This document shows, in pieces, positions 6,848-14,825 of a DNA stretch of 64,000 nucleotides; the stretch's first letter is position 1; each line of letters starts with the position of its first letter. The stretch comes from an uncultured Verrucomicrobiota bacterium (GTDB taxonomy: Bacteria; Verrucomicrobiota; Verrucomicrobiia; Verrucomicrobiales; Verrucomicrobiaceae): the NCBI GenBank assembly GCA_903848465.1, contig CAINGK010000070.1, forward strand, positions 1 to 64,000, read 5' to 3'. Below the pieces are notes generated by a model. It did no database searches. It saw only the letters and a list, made by a program, of their open reading frames with translations, and was not told where the DNA came from. Made by a program: the position numbers and the translations under genes.

Positions 6848-9562
6848 ATGCTTCGTCGCTTCATCTTCGCATCTCTTGCGATCCCTTCCCTGCTGGTCGC
6901 CGCCGAACGCGGCCAGGACGCCTACAATCAACGTATCCTGCCGCTGCTGCAAAAATTCTGCTACGACTGCCATGGCGATGGCTCAGACAAGGGTGACTTC
7001 GCGCTGGATGAATATCCGGAGTATTCCAAGCTCATCGGGGACAAGGTTCTGTGGGATCACGCACGCCAGCAGCTCGTCACGCACGTGATGCCGCCGGAAA
7101 AGAAGGACAAGCCGTCCCTTCCCGAGCGCGACGAGATTGTCGCGTGGATCGACAACACGGTGTTCTGGTTTGATCCGCAGAAGATTGATCCCGGCCACAT
7201 CACCTACCGCCGCCTCAACCGCACAGAGTACAACAACACCATCCGCGATCTGCTGCTGGTGGACATGAAGCCCGCGAACGACTTCCCGCCGGATGACACG
7301 GGCTACGGCTTCGACAACATTGGGGACGTGCTCAGTATCTCGCCGCTGCTGATGGAGAAATACATTCGCGCTGCCAATGCCGTGGCGGACAAGGCGCTGG
7401 ACACTTCCGACGTCCCACGACTGGACCTGGAACTGGGAGCCAAGAAGTTCTGGAATCAGAAGGGCGAGACCAAGGAGTGGGACAACGTCCGCTGGTTTCA
7501 CAGCAACGCCGATGCCGCCACCAAGTTCACCGCGCCCGCCTACGGCAACTACCTGCTGAAATTCCACCTCTCCGCGACCCAGGCCGGACCGGACGCCGCC
7601 AAGGTGGCCCTGCGAGTGGATGACAAGGAGCTCGGCACCTTCGACGTGACCGCGCCTTATCACGGCGACAAAGGTCCGTGGCAGGTCATCCAGCAGATAG
7701 TCCCGCTCAAGAGCGGCGAGCACAAGATCGTGGTGCGCTTTTTAAACGATTTCGCGGATCCGCAGAATCCGGACCCCGACAAGCGCGACCGCAACCTAGC
7801 GCTCGACAAGATCGAAATCGAAGGCCCCGACGGCCTGCTGCCGCCGCGTGGCACCCGCCTGGTACAGTGGCTGCTGGATGGCAAACCTGCGGGCCTGCCC
7901 TCGATCAGCCTGAGTGGTGAGGATTTCGAAAACGGCCAGGGCAATGCGTCCCGCGACACGGGCACGATTGAGCTCCCCTCGAATGGCTATGTGAAGCATC
8001 ACCTCGATCTCGCCACAGCCGGCAAGTACCGCCTCACCATCAAAGCGGGTGCGCAGCAGGCGGGCGGCGAACCGGCGAAGTTCGATTTGCGCATCGGCGG
8101 AAAAAATGCAGGCTCTTTCTCCATCACGGCCAAGGACCAGACGCCACAGTGGTTCAAAACCGAAGTCGAGCTCCCGGCGGGCAAACATGAAATCCAGGTG
8201 TGGTTTCTGAACGACTTCTACGACGAGAAGACTCACGAAGACCGCAACTTTTGGCTGCATCAGCTCACGGTGGAAGGTCCGCTCGGCCAACCCGGCGGCA
8301 TCGCTGCTGAAGACGTGCCCGCGCTGGTGGACAAACTCGGCCAGCGCCTGTTCCGCCGCCCTTTGCGCGAGGCTGAAAAGACCAAGTGGCACGGCATTGC
8401 AGAACTCGGTCTCAAGGAAAAACTGCCGCCGCTGGATGCCATGGGCTACGTGCTGCGTGGCATGCTCATGTCCCCCGGGTTTCTCTACCGCGGCTCACCG
8501 ACGCCCATCGGTGCGGTACAAAACGGTGTCGCTTTGATCGATGAATACAGCCTCGCTTCACGCCTCTCCTACTTCCTCTGGTCTGCGCCGCCGGATGACA
8601 AGCTGCTGCAACTCGCCGCCAAAGGTGAGCTGCGCAAAAACCTGACGGCAGAAGTGAAGCGCATGATTGGCGACTATCGCGCCTGGAGTCTCACCGAGGA
8701 CTTCGCTGGTCAGTGGCTGCAACTGCGTGACATGGACATCGTCGATGTGGATCAAAAACGCTTTCCTGAATGGAAGGGTGGCATCGCCTACGGAATGAAA
8801 AAGGAGTCTCAGACCTTCTTTGACAACATCTTGAGAAACAACCTCAGCGTGATCGAGTTTCTCAATGCCGACTACACTTTCCTGAATGACAAAATGGCCC
8901 GCTTCTACGGCATCCAAGGCGTCAAAGGTGACAAATACCAGAAGGTGTCGCTGCAAGGAACGCCACGTGGCGGCATCTTAACGCATGGTAGCATCCTAAC
9001 TCTCACTTCGACTCCGACACGCACCTCACCAGTGAAACGGGGCAAGTATCTGCTGGAAAACATCCTCGGTACTCCGCCACCGCCCGCTCCAGGTGGCGTG
9101 CCGCCGCTGGATGAAAAGAAGCAGCAGTTTGGCAAGCTCACCCTGCGCCAGCAGTTTGCCGAACACCGCAGCAATGCCTCCTGCGCAGGCTGCCACGCCT
9201 TTCTCGACCCCATGGGCTTCGCGTTTGAAAACTACGACGCCATCGGCCGCTGGCGAGACCAGGAAAAAAATCTTCCAATTGATGCCTCTGGCACCCTCGT
9301 ACGTGGCCAGACCTTTGCCAACCTTGCTGAACTTCGCACCATCCTCGTAAGGGACATGAGCGATCAGTTTGTCAAAAACCTGGCCGACAACCTCCTCATC
9401 TACGCGCTCGGTCGCGGCCTGGAATACTCCGACAAACCCACCACCGAGGAAATTCTGCGCAAGGCTAAGGCCTCCGGCGATCGCCTGCAGGACATCATCC
9501 TCGCAGTTTGTGAGAGTGTGCCGTTTCAGAAGATGCGGGTGACGCCCTCAGTGTCCAAATGA
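6848..9562 (+). CDS. DUF1592-type PVC cytochrome protein with two CBM-like modules
   Basis: A secreted 904-residue protein with a signal peptide (LRRFIFASLAIPSLLVAA). A heme-type CYDCH lies near residue 38. DUF1587 follows near 115-180 (YRRLNRTEYNNTIRDLL). Two repeated beta-sandwich modules at about 210-335 and 355-475 each end in EIQVWFLNDF- or RFLNDFADP-like strands and resemble Ca-dependent xylan-binding modules. DUF1595, DUF1592 (SYFLWSAPPDD), DUF1588 (RGKYLLENILGTPPPP) and DUF1585 follow, with a second CAGCH near residue 779. A role in extracytoplasmic polysaccharide oxidation is inferred. The usual DUF1552 partner gene is not downstream. Confidence 0.9.
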   Translation: MLRRFIFASLAIPSLLVAAERGQDAYNQRILPLLQKFCYDCHGDGSDKGDFALDEYPEYSKLIGDKVLWDHARQQLVTHVMPPEKKDKPSLPERDEIVAWIDNTVFWFDPQKIDPGHITYRRLNRTEYNNTIRDLLLVDMKPANDFPPDDTGYGFDNIGDVLSISPLLMEKYIRAANAVADKALDTSDVPRLDLELGAKKFWNQKGETKEWDNVRWFHSNADAATKFTAPAYGNYLLKFHLSATQAGPDAAKVALRVDDKELGTFDVTAPYHGDKGPWQVIQQIVPLKSGEHKIVVRFLNDFADPQNPDPDKRDRNLALDKIEIEGPDGLLPPRGTRLVQWLLDGKPAGLPSISLSGEDFENGQGNASRDTGTIELPSNGYVKHHLDLATAGKYRLTIKAGAQQAGGEPAKFDLRIGGKNAGSFSITAKDQTPQWFKTEVELPAGKHEIQVWFLNDFYDEKTHEDRNFWLHQLTVEGPLGQPGGIAAEDVPALVDKLGQRLFRRPLREAEKTKWHGIAELGLKEKLPPLDAMGYVLRGMLMSPGFLYRGSPTPIGAVQNGVALIDEYSLASRLSYFLWSAPPDDKLLQLAAKGELRKNLTAEVKRMIGDYRAWSLTEDFAGQWLQLRDMDIVDVDQKRFPEWKGGIAYGMKKESQTFFDNILRNNLSVIEFLNADYTFLNDKMARFYGIQGVKGDKYQKVSLQGTPRGGILTHGSILTLTSTPTRTSPVKRGKYLLENILGTPPPPAPGGVPPLDEKKQQFGKLTLRQQFAEHRSNASCAGCHAFLDPMGFAFENYDAIGRWRDQEKNLPIDASGTLVRGQTFANLAELRTILVRDMSDQFVKNLADNLLIYALGRGLEYSDKPTTEEILRKAKASGDRLQDIILAVCESVPFQKMRVTPSVSK

Positions 9563-9707
9563 AGACGAGGGATTGAGATTCGCCTGATAGGTCATGAATA
9601 CGATAAAGTGCAGGGTGTATTCCTTTGCATTCGATCAATCCAGCGCAGCCATAGGGATTCTCCCTCTTCCCGCCCCTGACACACCACAAGAACGCAAATT
9701 TCACTTC

Positions 9708-9774
9708 GGGGTGAGGGGATGTCGGGCACTCTTCGCCAGCAAGAAAGACCCTAGCCTTTGACTCACTGCGTTCG
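9708..9774 (+). repeat. Dispersed repeat family 2, forward copy
   Basis: The 305-base gap 9563-9867 holds no gene but contains this element. GGGGTGAGGGGA at 9708-9719 and a 21-base string at 9754-9774 both recur, in reverse orientation, at 16355-16366 and 16293-16313, with partial similarity between the two blocks. Both copies sit in gene-free gaps. Function unknown; a mobile or REP-derived element is possible. Confidence 0.7.
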
Positions 9775-9867
9775 ACCTTCGGGCTGCCTGCGCCGACTCC
9801 TCCCAGCGCCCACCCGCCGATTTGTTTTGCCACCTCCCGCCCTCAGGCTCACAGTCCCCCACCACTT

Positions 9868-10575
9868 ATGTTTGCATGGACCCAATGGCTTTTCGATGAC
9901 TGGCATGCTTTGATGCCCATCCCGCTCGCGAATACGCTGCTCGCGGGCATTGCCTCCCTGTGCGGTGCCATTGTCGGCACGGAGCGCGAGAAAAAGGAAA
10001 AGCCCACGGGCACGCGCACGCTCGCCTTGGTGAGCCTGGGGGCCAGCGTCTTCACCATGCTGTCAGAGCATCTGGGCAATCACGACGGCCACATCGCAGC
10101 CAACATCATCGTCGGCATCGGCTTTTTGGGCGCAGGGGTCATCATTCATGGACGCTACGGCATTACCGGCCTCACCAGCGCGGCCAATATCTGGACGATG
10201 GCAGCCATCGGCATGACGGTCGGTGCTGGGTATGCAGGCGCGGGGCTGGCGCTGAGTGTGTTTCTGCTGATCACGCTGAGCGCCGTCGGCACGCTGGAGC
10301 GGCGCTACATCGGCCCCTGTAAGTTCTCCACCTTGGAAGTCACCTACGATGCCGCTGGTGGCAAGACGCTGATCCGGCTGGAGGAACTGCTGGATGAATT
10401 TGGCTCGCCCGGCATGCAAGTCACCGAGCATCATGAAAACGGTGGCCTCGGCACCGCGACCATTCGCTACTGCTGCGTGCATCAGCACCACCGTGAACTG
10501 CTCGCGCGCTTCGCTGAAATGACCGAAGTGCAGACCATCGTGCGTGCTACTGGGCAGTCGCGCTGCGCGGCTTGA
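9868..10575 (+). CDS. MgtC/SapB-family membrane protein
   Basis: 235 residues with an N-terminal MgtC domain: GAIVGTEREKKEKPTGTRT near residue 35, then NIIVGIGFLGAGVI and GLTSAANIWTMAAIGM, the family signatures. Four to five membrane segments cover roughly residues 15-150; the remaining 85 residues form a soluble, ACT-like tail. MgtC proteins adapt cells to low magnesium or acid; in Salmonella MgtC affects the F1Fo ATPase. The specific role here cannot be read from sequence. It converges with the enolase-like gene across 36 bases. The conserved Arg/Asp-Glu residues of the first loop are intact. Confidence 0.92.
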   Translation: MFAWTQWLFDDWHALMPIPLANTLLAGIASLCGAIVGTEREKKEKPTGTRTLALVSLGASVFTMLSEHLGNHDGHIAANIIVGIGFLGAGVIIHGRYGITGLTSAANIWTMAAIGMTVGAGYAGAGLALSVFLLITLSAVGTLERRYIGPCKFSTLEVTYDAAGGKTLIRLEELLDEFGSPGMQVTEHHENGGLGTATIRYCCVHQHHRELLARFAEMTEVQTIVRATGQSRCAA

Positions 10576-10611
10576 GCACCGAATCATCTTGATGAAGGTC
10601 AGACACCCGAC

Positions 10612-11904
10612 TCACGGGAGCTGGATGCCCGCACTGGCAAAGATGCCTGCGCCGATGAAGCGGGCACGTGAGCCGAGCAGGCGCTGGATGCGCAGTACTT
10701 CGTTCCACTTGGCCATGCGCTCGCTGCGGCTGAAGGAGCCGACTTTGAGCTGACCGGCATTGGTGGCCACGGCTAGGTGGGCGATGAAGGCGTCCTCGGT
10801 TTCTCCCGAGCGTGCTGAGACCACGGGCAGCCAGCCCGCTGCCTGCGTGCGGTGAATGGCAGCGATGGTTTCGGTGACGGTGCCGATTTGATTGAGCTTG
10901 ATGAGCACGGCGTTGGCGGTGTTGGCCACGATGCCGCGCTCGATGCGCTCGATGTTCGTGGTGAAATGGTCGTCGCCAATGAGCTGGCAGCGCTGGCCGA
11001 TGGCCTCGCGCACGATCTTCCAGCCCGCCCAGTCGTCTTCGGCCATGGGATCTTCGATGGAAACGATGGGATACTTCGTGACCCACTCGATCATGAGCGC
11101 AGCAAACTGCTCGGAAGTGAAGCGGCGCTGTTCGAGTCCCAGCGTGTAGTGCCCCTCATGGAACAAATCGGTGGCGGCGATGTCGAGCGAGATGCCCACT
11201 TCATGCCCAGGCGTGTAGCCTGCGCGCTCGATGGAGGCCATGAGCGCATCGAAGACATCTTCATTGCGGTCAAACATGGGCCAGTAGCCGCCTTCATCCG
11301 CCACGCCTGCGAGTAGGCCGCGCTCGCGCATGACATCCGCAGCGGCATGGAAGACGTTGGCGGTGACTTCCAGCGTCTCCTCATAGGTCTGCGCGGTGAG
11401 CGCCATGATCATGAAGTCCTGGATGTCGATGCGCCCCTGCGCGTGCTTGCCACCGCCGAAGATCTGGATTTCGGGAAGCGGCAGCAGAGTCCCCTGCCCG
11501 CCGCCGAGGGATTCATAGAGAGGCACGCGCCTGGCGTTTGCCGCCGCCTGAGCCACGGCCATGCTAGTGCCGAGGATGGCATTGGCCCCCAGGCGTGATT
11601 TTCCTGGCGTGCCATCCAGCGCGATCAAGGCGGCATCCAGCCCGGCTTGATCAAACACATCCCGCCCGATGGCGGTGCGAGCGATTTCACCCGTCACATG
11701 CGAGACGGCTTTGAAGACTGATTTCCCTCGGAAGCGGCTCTTGTCGCCATCGCGCAGTTCCAGCGCTTCATGGTGTCCGGTAGAGGCACCCGAAGGCACC
11801 AGACCATGGCCGGTCGTGCCATCTTCAAGTGTGGCGATGACCTCGACAGTGGGATTGCCACGGCTGTCGAAGATTTGCAGAGCGTCGAGAGATTTGATTT
11901 TCAT
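10612..11904 (-). CDS. Enolase-like protein with His-to-Ala change in the active-site loop
   Basis: 430 residues colinear with enolase: DSRGNPTVEV, SGASTGHHEALELRDGD, GGGKHAQGR (catalytic-region His), ADEGGYWP (Glu), SIEDPMAEDDW, GDDHFTTN, LIKLNQIGTVTET (catalytic Lys) and GSFSRSER. The usual S-H-R-S-G-E-T-E-D loop reads SARSGETED, so the substrate-contacting His (yeast H373) is Ala364. Metal ligands and the catalytic Lys and Glu are kept. The ATG overlaps the stop of the upstream kinase gene (ATGA at 11901-11904), so translation is probably coupled. It could be a weak enolase or a paralog for a related phosphorylated acid; coordinates use the MKIKSLDAL start because the longer frame lies inside the kinase gene. 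Confidence 0.88.
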   Translation of the reverse strand: MKIKSLDALQIFDSRGNPTVEVIATLEDGTTGHGLVPSGASTGHHEALELRDGDKSRFRGKSVFKAVSHVTGEIARTAIGRDVFDQAGLDAALIALDGTPGKSRLGANAILGTSMAVAQAAANARRVPLYESLGGGQGTLLPLPEIQIFGGGKHAQGRIDIQDFMIMALTAQTYEETLEVTANVFHAAADVMRERGLLAGVADEGGYWPMFDRNEDVFDALMASIERAGYTPGHEVGISLDIAATDLFHEGHYTLGLEQRRFTSEQFAALMIEWVTKYPIVSIEDPMAEDDWAGWKIVREAIGQRCQLIGDDHFTTNIERIERGIVANTANAVLIKLNQIGTVTETIAAIHRTQAAGWLPVVSARSGETEDAFIAHLAVATNAGQLKVGSFSRSERMAKWNEVLRIQRLLGSRARFIGAGIFASAGIQLP

Positions 11905-12851
11905 GGGTGAGCAGCCCACGCCGCCGTGAGCACGACAAGCGCAGGCGGTTGGGGTAAATGGGAGAGAACAAAACGCGTGACCTGATCGCGTTGTGCGGCG
12001 GAAAGATACTCGGCGGGCGATTTTCCATGCACGCGGGCGAGCAGTAGGCAGAGCAGCAGCTTCACGGTGTTGCGCTCCAGATCGTGACCGCAGGCGGAGG
12101 TGTAGGCAGACCAAAACACCGGCACAAGCTGAATGGCCTGAGGATTCAACAACGCCTTCAGGTGCAGATGCGTGAGGAGAAAGGCGGCGTCGAAAGCGGG
12201 ATCGCCAAACCACGCGCACTCGGCGTCCAGCACGACGAGACGGTCAGGGCCGACAAGGAGGTTCTTGGGGCTGTAGTCTCCATGCACGAGGGCGAGTTTG
12301 GTTTCGGCCAGCCGTGCGGCCTCTGCGCGGAGCAGCTCGGCGGCGGCAGGCACGCGGTCTGCGGTGGTCAGCAGATAGGGGGCGATGCGCAGCGCCTGAA
12401 AATTCGGCAGGGTGTCAAAGCGTTCGCGTGCCACCGGATCGGCCCAGGAGGCGGCATGCAGACGGCCCAGGACCTCGCCGGCCAGCCGTGCGGTTTCGGC
12501 ATCGAAATGGCCTGCCAGCAGCGCGGACTTCCAGTTTTGCAACTCATCGCCGAGGTATTCCATGGCGAACCAGCCATCGCCGCCACCCAAAATACGCGGC
12601 ACGGAGGCGGGCAGGATGGGCGAGACGTATTCAAAGTAAGACTGCTCCACGCGATTGCGCGAGACATCGACAAACCAGTCGTCCTTCACCCGCAGTTTTT
12701 CCAGGGCCGCTTTGACCACAAGGCGGTGCGTGGAGGATTCCACGAGCACGATGTCGCTCGAAACGCCGCCGGTCAGCGGCGTCACGCGGATGTCGGTGTC
12801 GCCGATTAAACCGGCGGCTTGCAGGCTGGGAAGGATGTCTTGCGTGGTCAC
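11901..12851 (-). CDS. APH-family small-molecule kinase
   Basis: A 316-residue member of the aminoglycoside phosphotransferase (choline kinase-like) superfamily. ATP-site Lys lies in LVVKAALEKL near residue 47; the Brenner motif is LVHGDYSPKNLLV near 190 and the metal motif VLDAECAWFGDPAFD near 207. Such kinases phosphorylate alcohol groups of small metabolites; resistance is only one of many roles, and nothing here suggests an antibiotic. The stop overlaps the start of the enolase-like gene, so both products probably act in one pathway, the kinase perhaps making the phosphate substrate of the enolase-like enzyme (inference). Confidence 0.85.
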   Translation of the reverse strand: MTTQDILPSLQAAGLIGDTDIRVTPLTGGVSSDIVLVESSTHRLVVKAALEKLRVKDDWFVDVSRNRVEQSYFEYVSPILPASVPRILGGGDGWFAMEYLGDELQNWKSALLAGHFDAETARLAGEVLGRLHAASWADPVARERFDTLPNFQALRIAPYLLTTADRVPAAAELLRAEAARLAETKLALVHGDYSPKNLLVGPDRLVVLDAECAWFGDPAFDAAFLLTHLHLKALLNPQAIQLVPVFWSAYTSACGHDLERNTVKLLLCLLLARVHGKSPAEYLSAAQRDQVTRFVLSHLPQPPALVVLTAAWAAHP

Positions 12852-12987
12852 TCAGATGAAGCAGCGGGCAGTCCGGACTGGGATGCCGTTTGCATATTAG
12901 AGCGTCCACACCGGAGGCTGTCAAAGCCGACCACTGAACCACCGGGCGCTCCACGCTAAACTGGAGCGCCAAGGCGCGGTCTGCCGA

Positions 12988-13215
12988 TTATTTCGGCACG
13001 TCCTTCTTTTTCACCGTATAAGAACCGGGAGATTTGGCAAATTTCTGCATGCACTCGGTGCAGCAGAAGGACACAAAGCCTTCATCGGTCTTCACGCGAT
13101 AGATCGGACGCGAGGGCTTGTGGTCCACCGGGCATTCATCGTTGATGGGCCAGGCGGCGAACACGGTGGCGGTCATGGCAAGGCTGAGCAGCAGAGGAGC
13201 GAGAAGCGTTTTCAT
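12988..13215 (-). CDS. Small exported YHS/TRASH-like metal-binding protein
   Basis: 75 residues. The frame is open further upstream, but MKTLLAPLLLSLAMTATVFA is a clear signal peptide, fixing the start at 13215. The mature part has CPVDHKPSRPIYRV, then SFCCTECMQKFAKSPGSY, i.e. Cys, about 22 residues, Cys-Cys-x-x-Cys and a terminal F-x-x-x-P-x-x-Y, the YHS/TRASH layout that binds Cu, Zn or similar ions. It is upstream and divergent from the permease and His-rich genes across a repeat-filled gap, in line with a metal-handling locus. Confidence 0.78.
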   Translation of the reverse strand: MKTLLAPLLLSLAMTATVFAAWPINDECPVDHKPSRPIYRVKTDEGFVSFCCTECMQKFAKSPGSYTVKKKDVPK

Positions 13216-13404
13216 GGATGGAGTCGAGTTGGAGTTGGTGCGCGTTACCCCATCAACGCACATCAACGCCATCCTCATAGGCCATCGCAAATCCTGCTCA
13301 CGGATGCGCAAAGCAGGCACAATGCGGGGCTATTTTTCTTCGATGTCCCAGTAGGAGAGCTTCGCGATCTGCTCGGGGGATAGGGTGTCGATTCAGCTTT
13401 TGCC

Positions 13405-13547
13405 GTACGTTGGGTGTGTTTGGCGCGCTGCGGGGATTCAATACCCAGCGCTACTGCGCCAAACCGCCCGACTCTGGGGGAGGCACCGAGCCATGCGGCG
13501 TCTTCCCGCGCTCACAGACGGGCGGGCTGTCGCCACACCCATCCCAC
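13405..13547 (+). repeat. Dispersed three-way-junction element (family 3), copy 1
   Basis: The 614-base gap 13216-13829 has no supportable gene; 13216-13404 shows nothing else. This element recurs at 43296-43437 with identical blocks of about 28, 22 and 31 bases separated by unrelated sequence. Blocks pair: TGGGTGTG 13411-13418 with CACACCCA 13534-13541; TTTGGCGC 13419-13426 with GCGCCAAA 13456-13463; CCGCCCG 13464-13470 with CGGGCGG 13519-13525. Stems abut directly, so DNA or RNA could fold as a cloverleaf-like junction with a variable hairpin tip. Confidence 0.8.
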
Positions 13548-13651
13548 ATGCCGCCATATCCATGCATCTGCTTCGAGGCAATAGAATCGAGGACGAGGAC
13601 GATTCCGGTTAGCGGCGCGTTTTGGACCTGGGATGACGCTTGGCCCTTTGA

Positions 13652-13723
13652 CCACTCCACCACTCCACCACTCCACCGCACCACCGCACCACCGCACCAC
13701 CGCACCACCGCACCACCGCACGC
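13652..13723 (+). repeat. 8-bp tandem repeat
   Basis: Nine head-to-tail units: three CCACTCCA followed by five CCGCACCA and one CCGCACGC. The strand is nearly all C and A, giving a strong strand asymmetry. It lies about 107 bases before the permease gene. Reading frames through it produce low-complexity peptides and are not genes. Confidence 0.9.
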
Positions 13724-13731
13724 AATCCGCG

Positions 13732-13769
13732 TTCGACATTCGTCATTCTGCATTCGACATTGATCATTC
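13732..13769 (+). repeat. CATTCGTCATT-type dispersed repeat, copy 1
   Basis: A stretch built from CATTCG and TCATTC words. About 25 bases match 40107-40131 with two differences. Here it is non-coding, between the tandem repeat and the permease gene; the other copy lies inside a sulfatase signal sequence. Confidence 0.65.
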
Positions 13770-13829
13770 CTCCGCTTTCCCGCTTGAACCCGCCTTTTCG
13801 GCGCGTTTAGAAGTCTTCTCACCAACCCC

Positions 13830-14819
13830 ATGATTTTTCTCGCCGATCTGCCCGCACCCAGCCGCATGGGGGACATCCTCATGGCCTTCCTGAGCATTGT
13901 CTTCGAAGGCGCTCCCTACATCCTCATCGGCACGATCTTTTCCGGGGTCATCGACGCCTTCCTGCCGGCCAAGCTGCTGGACCGGGTGCTGCCGAAGAAC
14001 AAGATTCTAGCGACGCTGATGGCGGGTTTCCTCGGTCTGGTGTTTCCGGTGTGCGAGTGCGCGGTGGTGCCGGTGATCCGGCGGCTAGTGCAGAAGGGGC
14101 TGCCGCTTTCCTGTGCGGTGACGTACATGCTTTCCGCGCCGATCATGAACCCCATCGTGGCGATCAGCACGCTGACGGCGTTCAAGGAGTTCCAGGGCCT
14201 ATCCTGGGCCACGGCGGGCAATGCGACGATGACCATCGCGCGTTTGTCGCTCGGCTACTTGGTGGCGGTGATCGTGGGCCTCATCGTGCTGCGCTTCAAG
14301 CCCGGCCAGGTGCTGCGGGCCAGCATCGCCAACAAGATCGCCCAGGCGGAAGCGGCGGATGCTGACGACCACGTGCATGCGCCTGCCGTCAGTTTCAATG
14401 GCAAGCTGGTGCATGCCATGCGTAGCTCCATGCGCGACTTCCTCGACACCGCGATGTATTTTGCCATCGGCGTTGTCATCACCTCCGCGTTCAACACGCA
14501 GATCAACCAGTCCCTGCTCAACGCCGTGGCGGGTAACGACTGGCTGGCCGTCCCTTCCCTGATGGGTCTGGCCATCGTACTCTCCCTGTGCAGCACCTCG
14601 GACGCCTTCATCGCCGCGCCGATGACCGCCTTCTCCATGGCGGCCAAGCTGGCCTTCCTGGTCTTCGGCCCGATGATGGACATCAAGCTGCTGTTCATGT
14701 ACTCCAGCGTCTTCCAGCGCAAGGTGGTCGTCTCTTTCCTGATCGGTCTTTTCATCCTCATCGGTCTGCTCTCTGGGCCGTGGATGAGCCTGGTCCAACA
14801 TCTCTCCATCAAACCCTAA
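13830..14819 (+). CDS. PF03773-family permease (YcgR/ArsP-like)
   Basis: A 329-residue inner-membrane permease with about eight membrane segments and a central hydrophilic, His-containing loop (ADADDHVHAP near residue 180). The family signature FPVCECAVVPVIRRLVQKGLPLS lies near residues 70-92 (a conserved Cys pair) and its internal-repeat counterpart LCSTSDAFIAA near 253. The start at 13830 follows MIFLADLP; an internal Met at residue 13 is possible. It is 6 bases before a DUF1980 gene, the standard partner of this permease. Related pairs have been linked to metal limitation or metalloid export; the His-rich partner favours a transition-metal role here. Confidence 0.88.
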   Translation: MIFLADLPAPSRMGDILMAFLSIVFEGAPYILIGTIFSGVIDAFLPAKLLDRVLPKNKILATLMAGFLGLVFPVCECAVVPVIRRLVQKGLPLSCAVTYMLSAPIMNPIVAISTLTAFKEFQGLSWATAGNATMTIARLSLGYLVAVIVGLIVLRFKPGQVLRASIANKIAQAEAADADDHVHAPAVSFNGKLVHAMRSSMRDFLDTAMYFAIGVVITSAFNTQINQSLLNAVAGNDWLAVPSLMGLAIVLSLCSTSDAFIAAPMTAFSMAAKLAFLVFGPMMDIKLLFMYSSVFQRKVVVSFLIGLFILIGLLSGPWMSLVQHLSIKP

Positions 14820-14825
14820 ACTGCC

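Noticed and set aside
13652-13723. Possible CRISPR array
   Set aside because: Units are 8 bp, contiguous and without spacers; a simple tandem repeat explains it.
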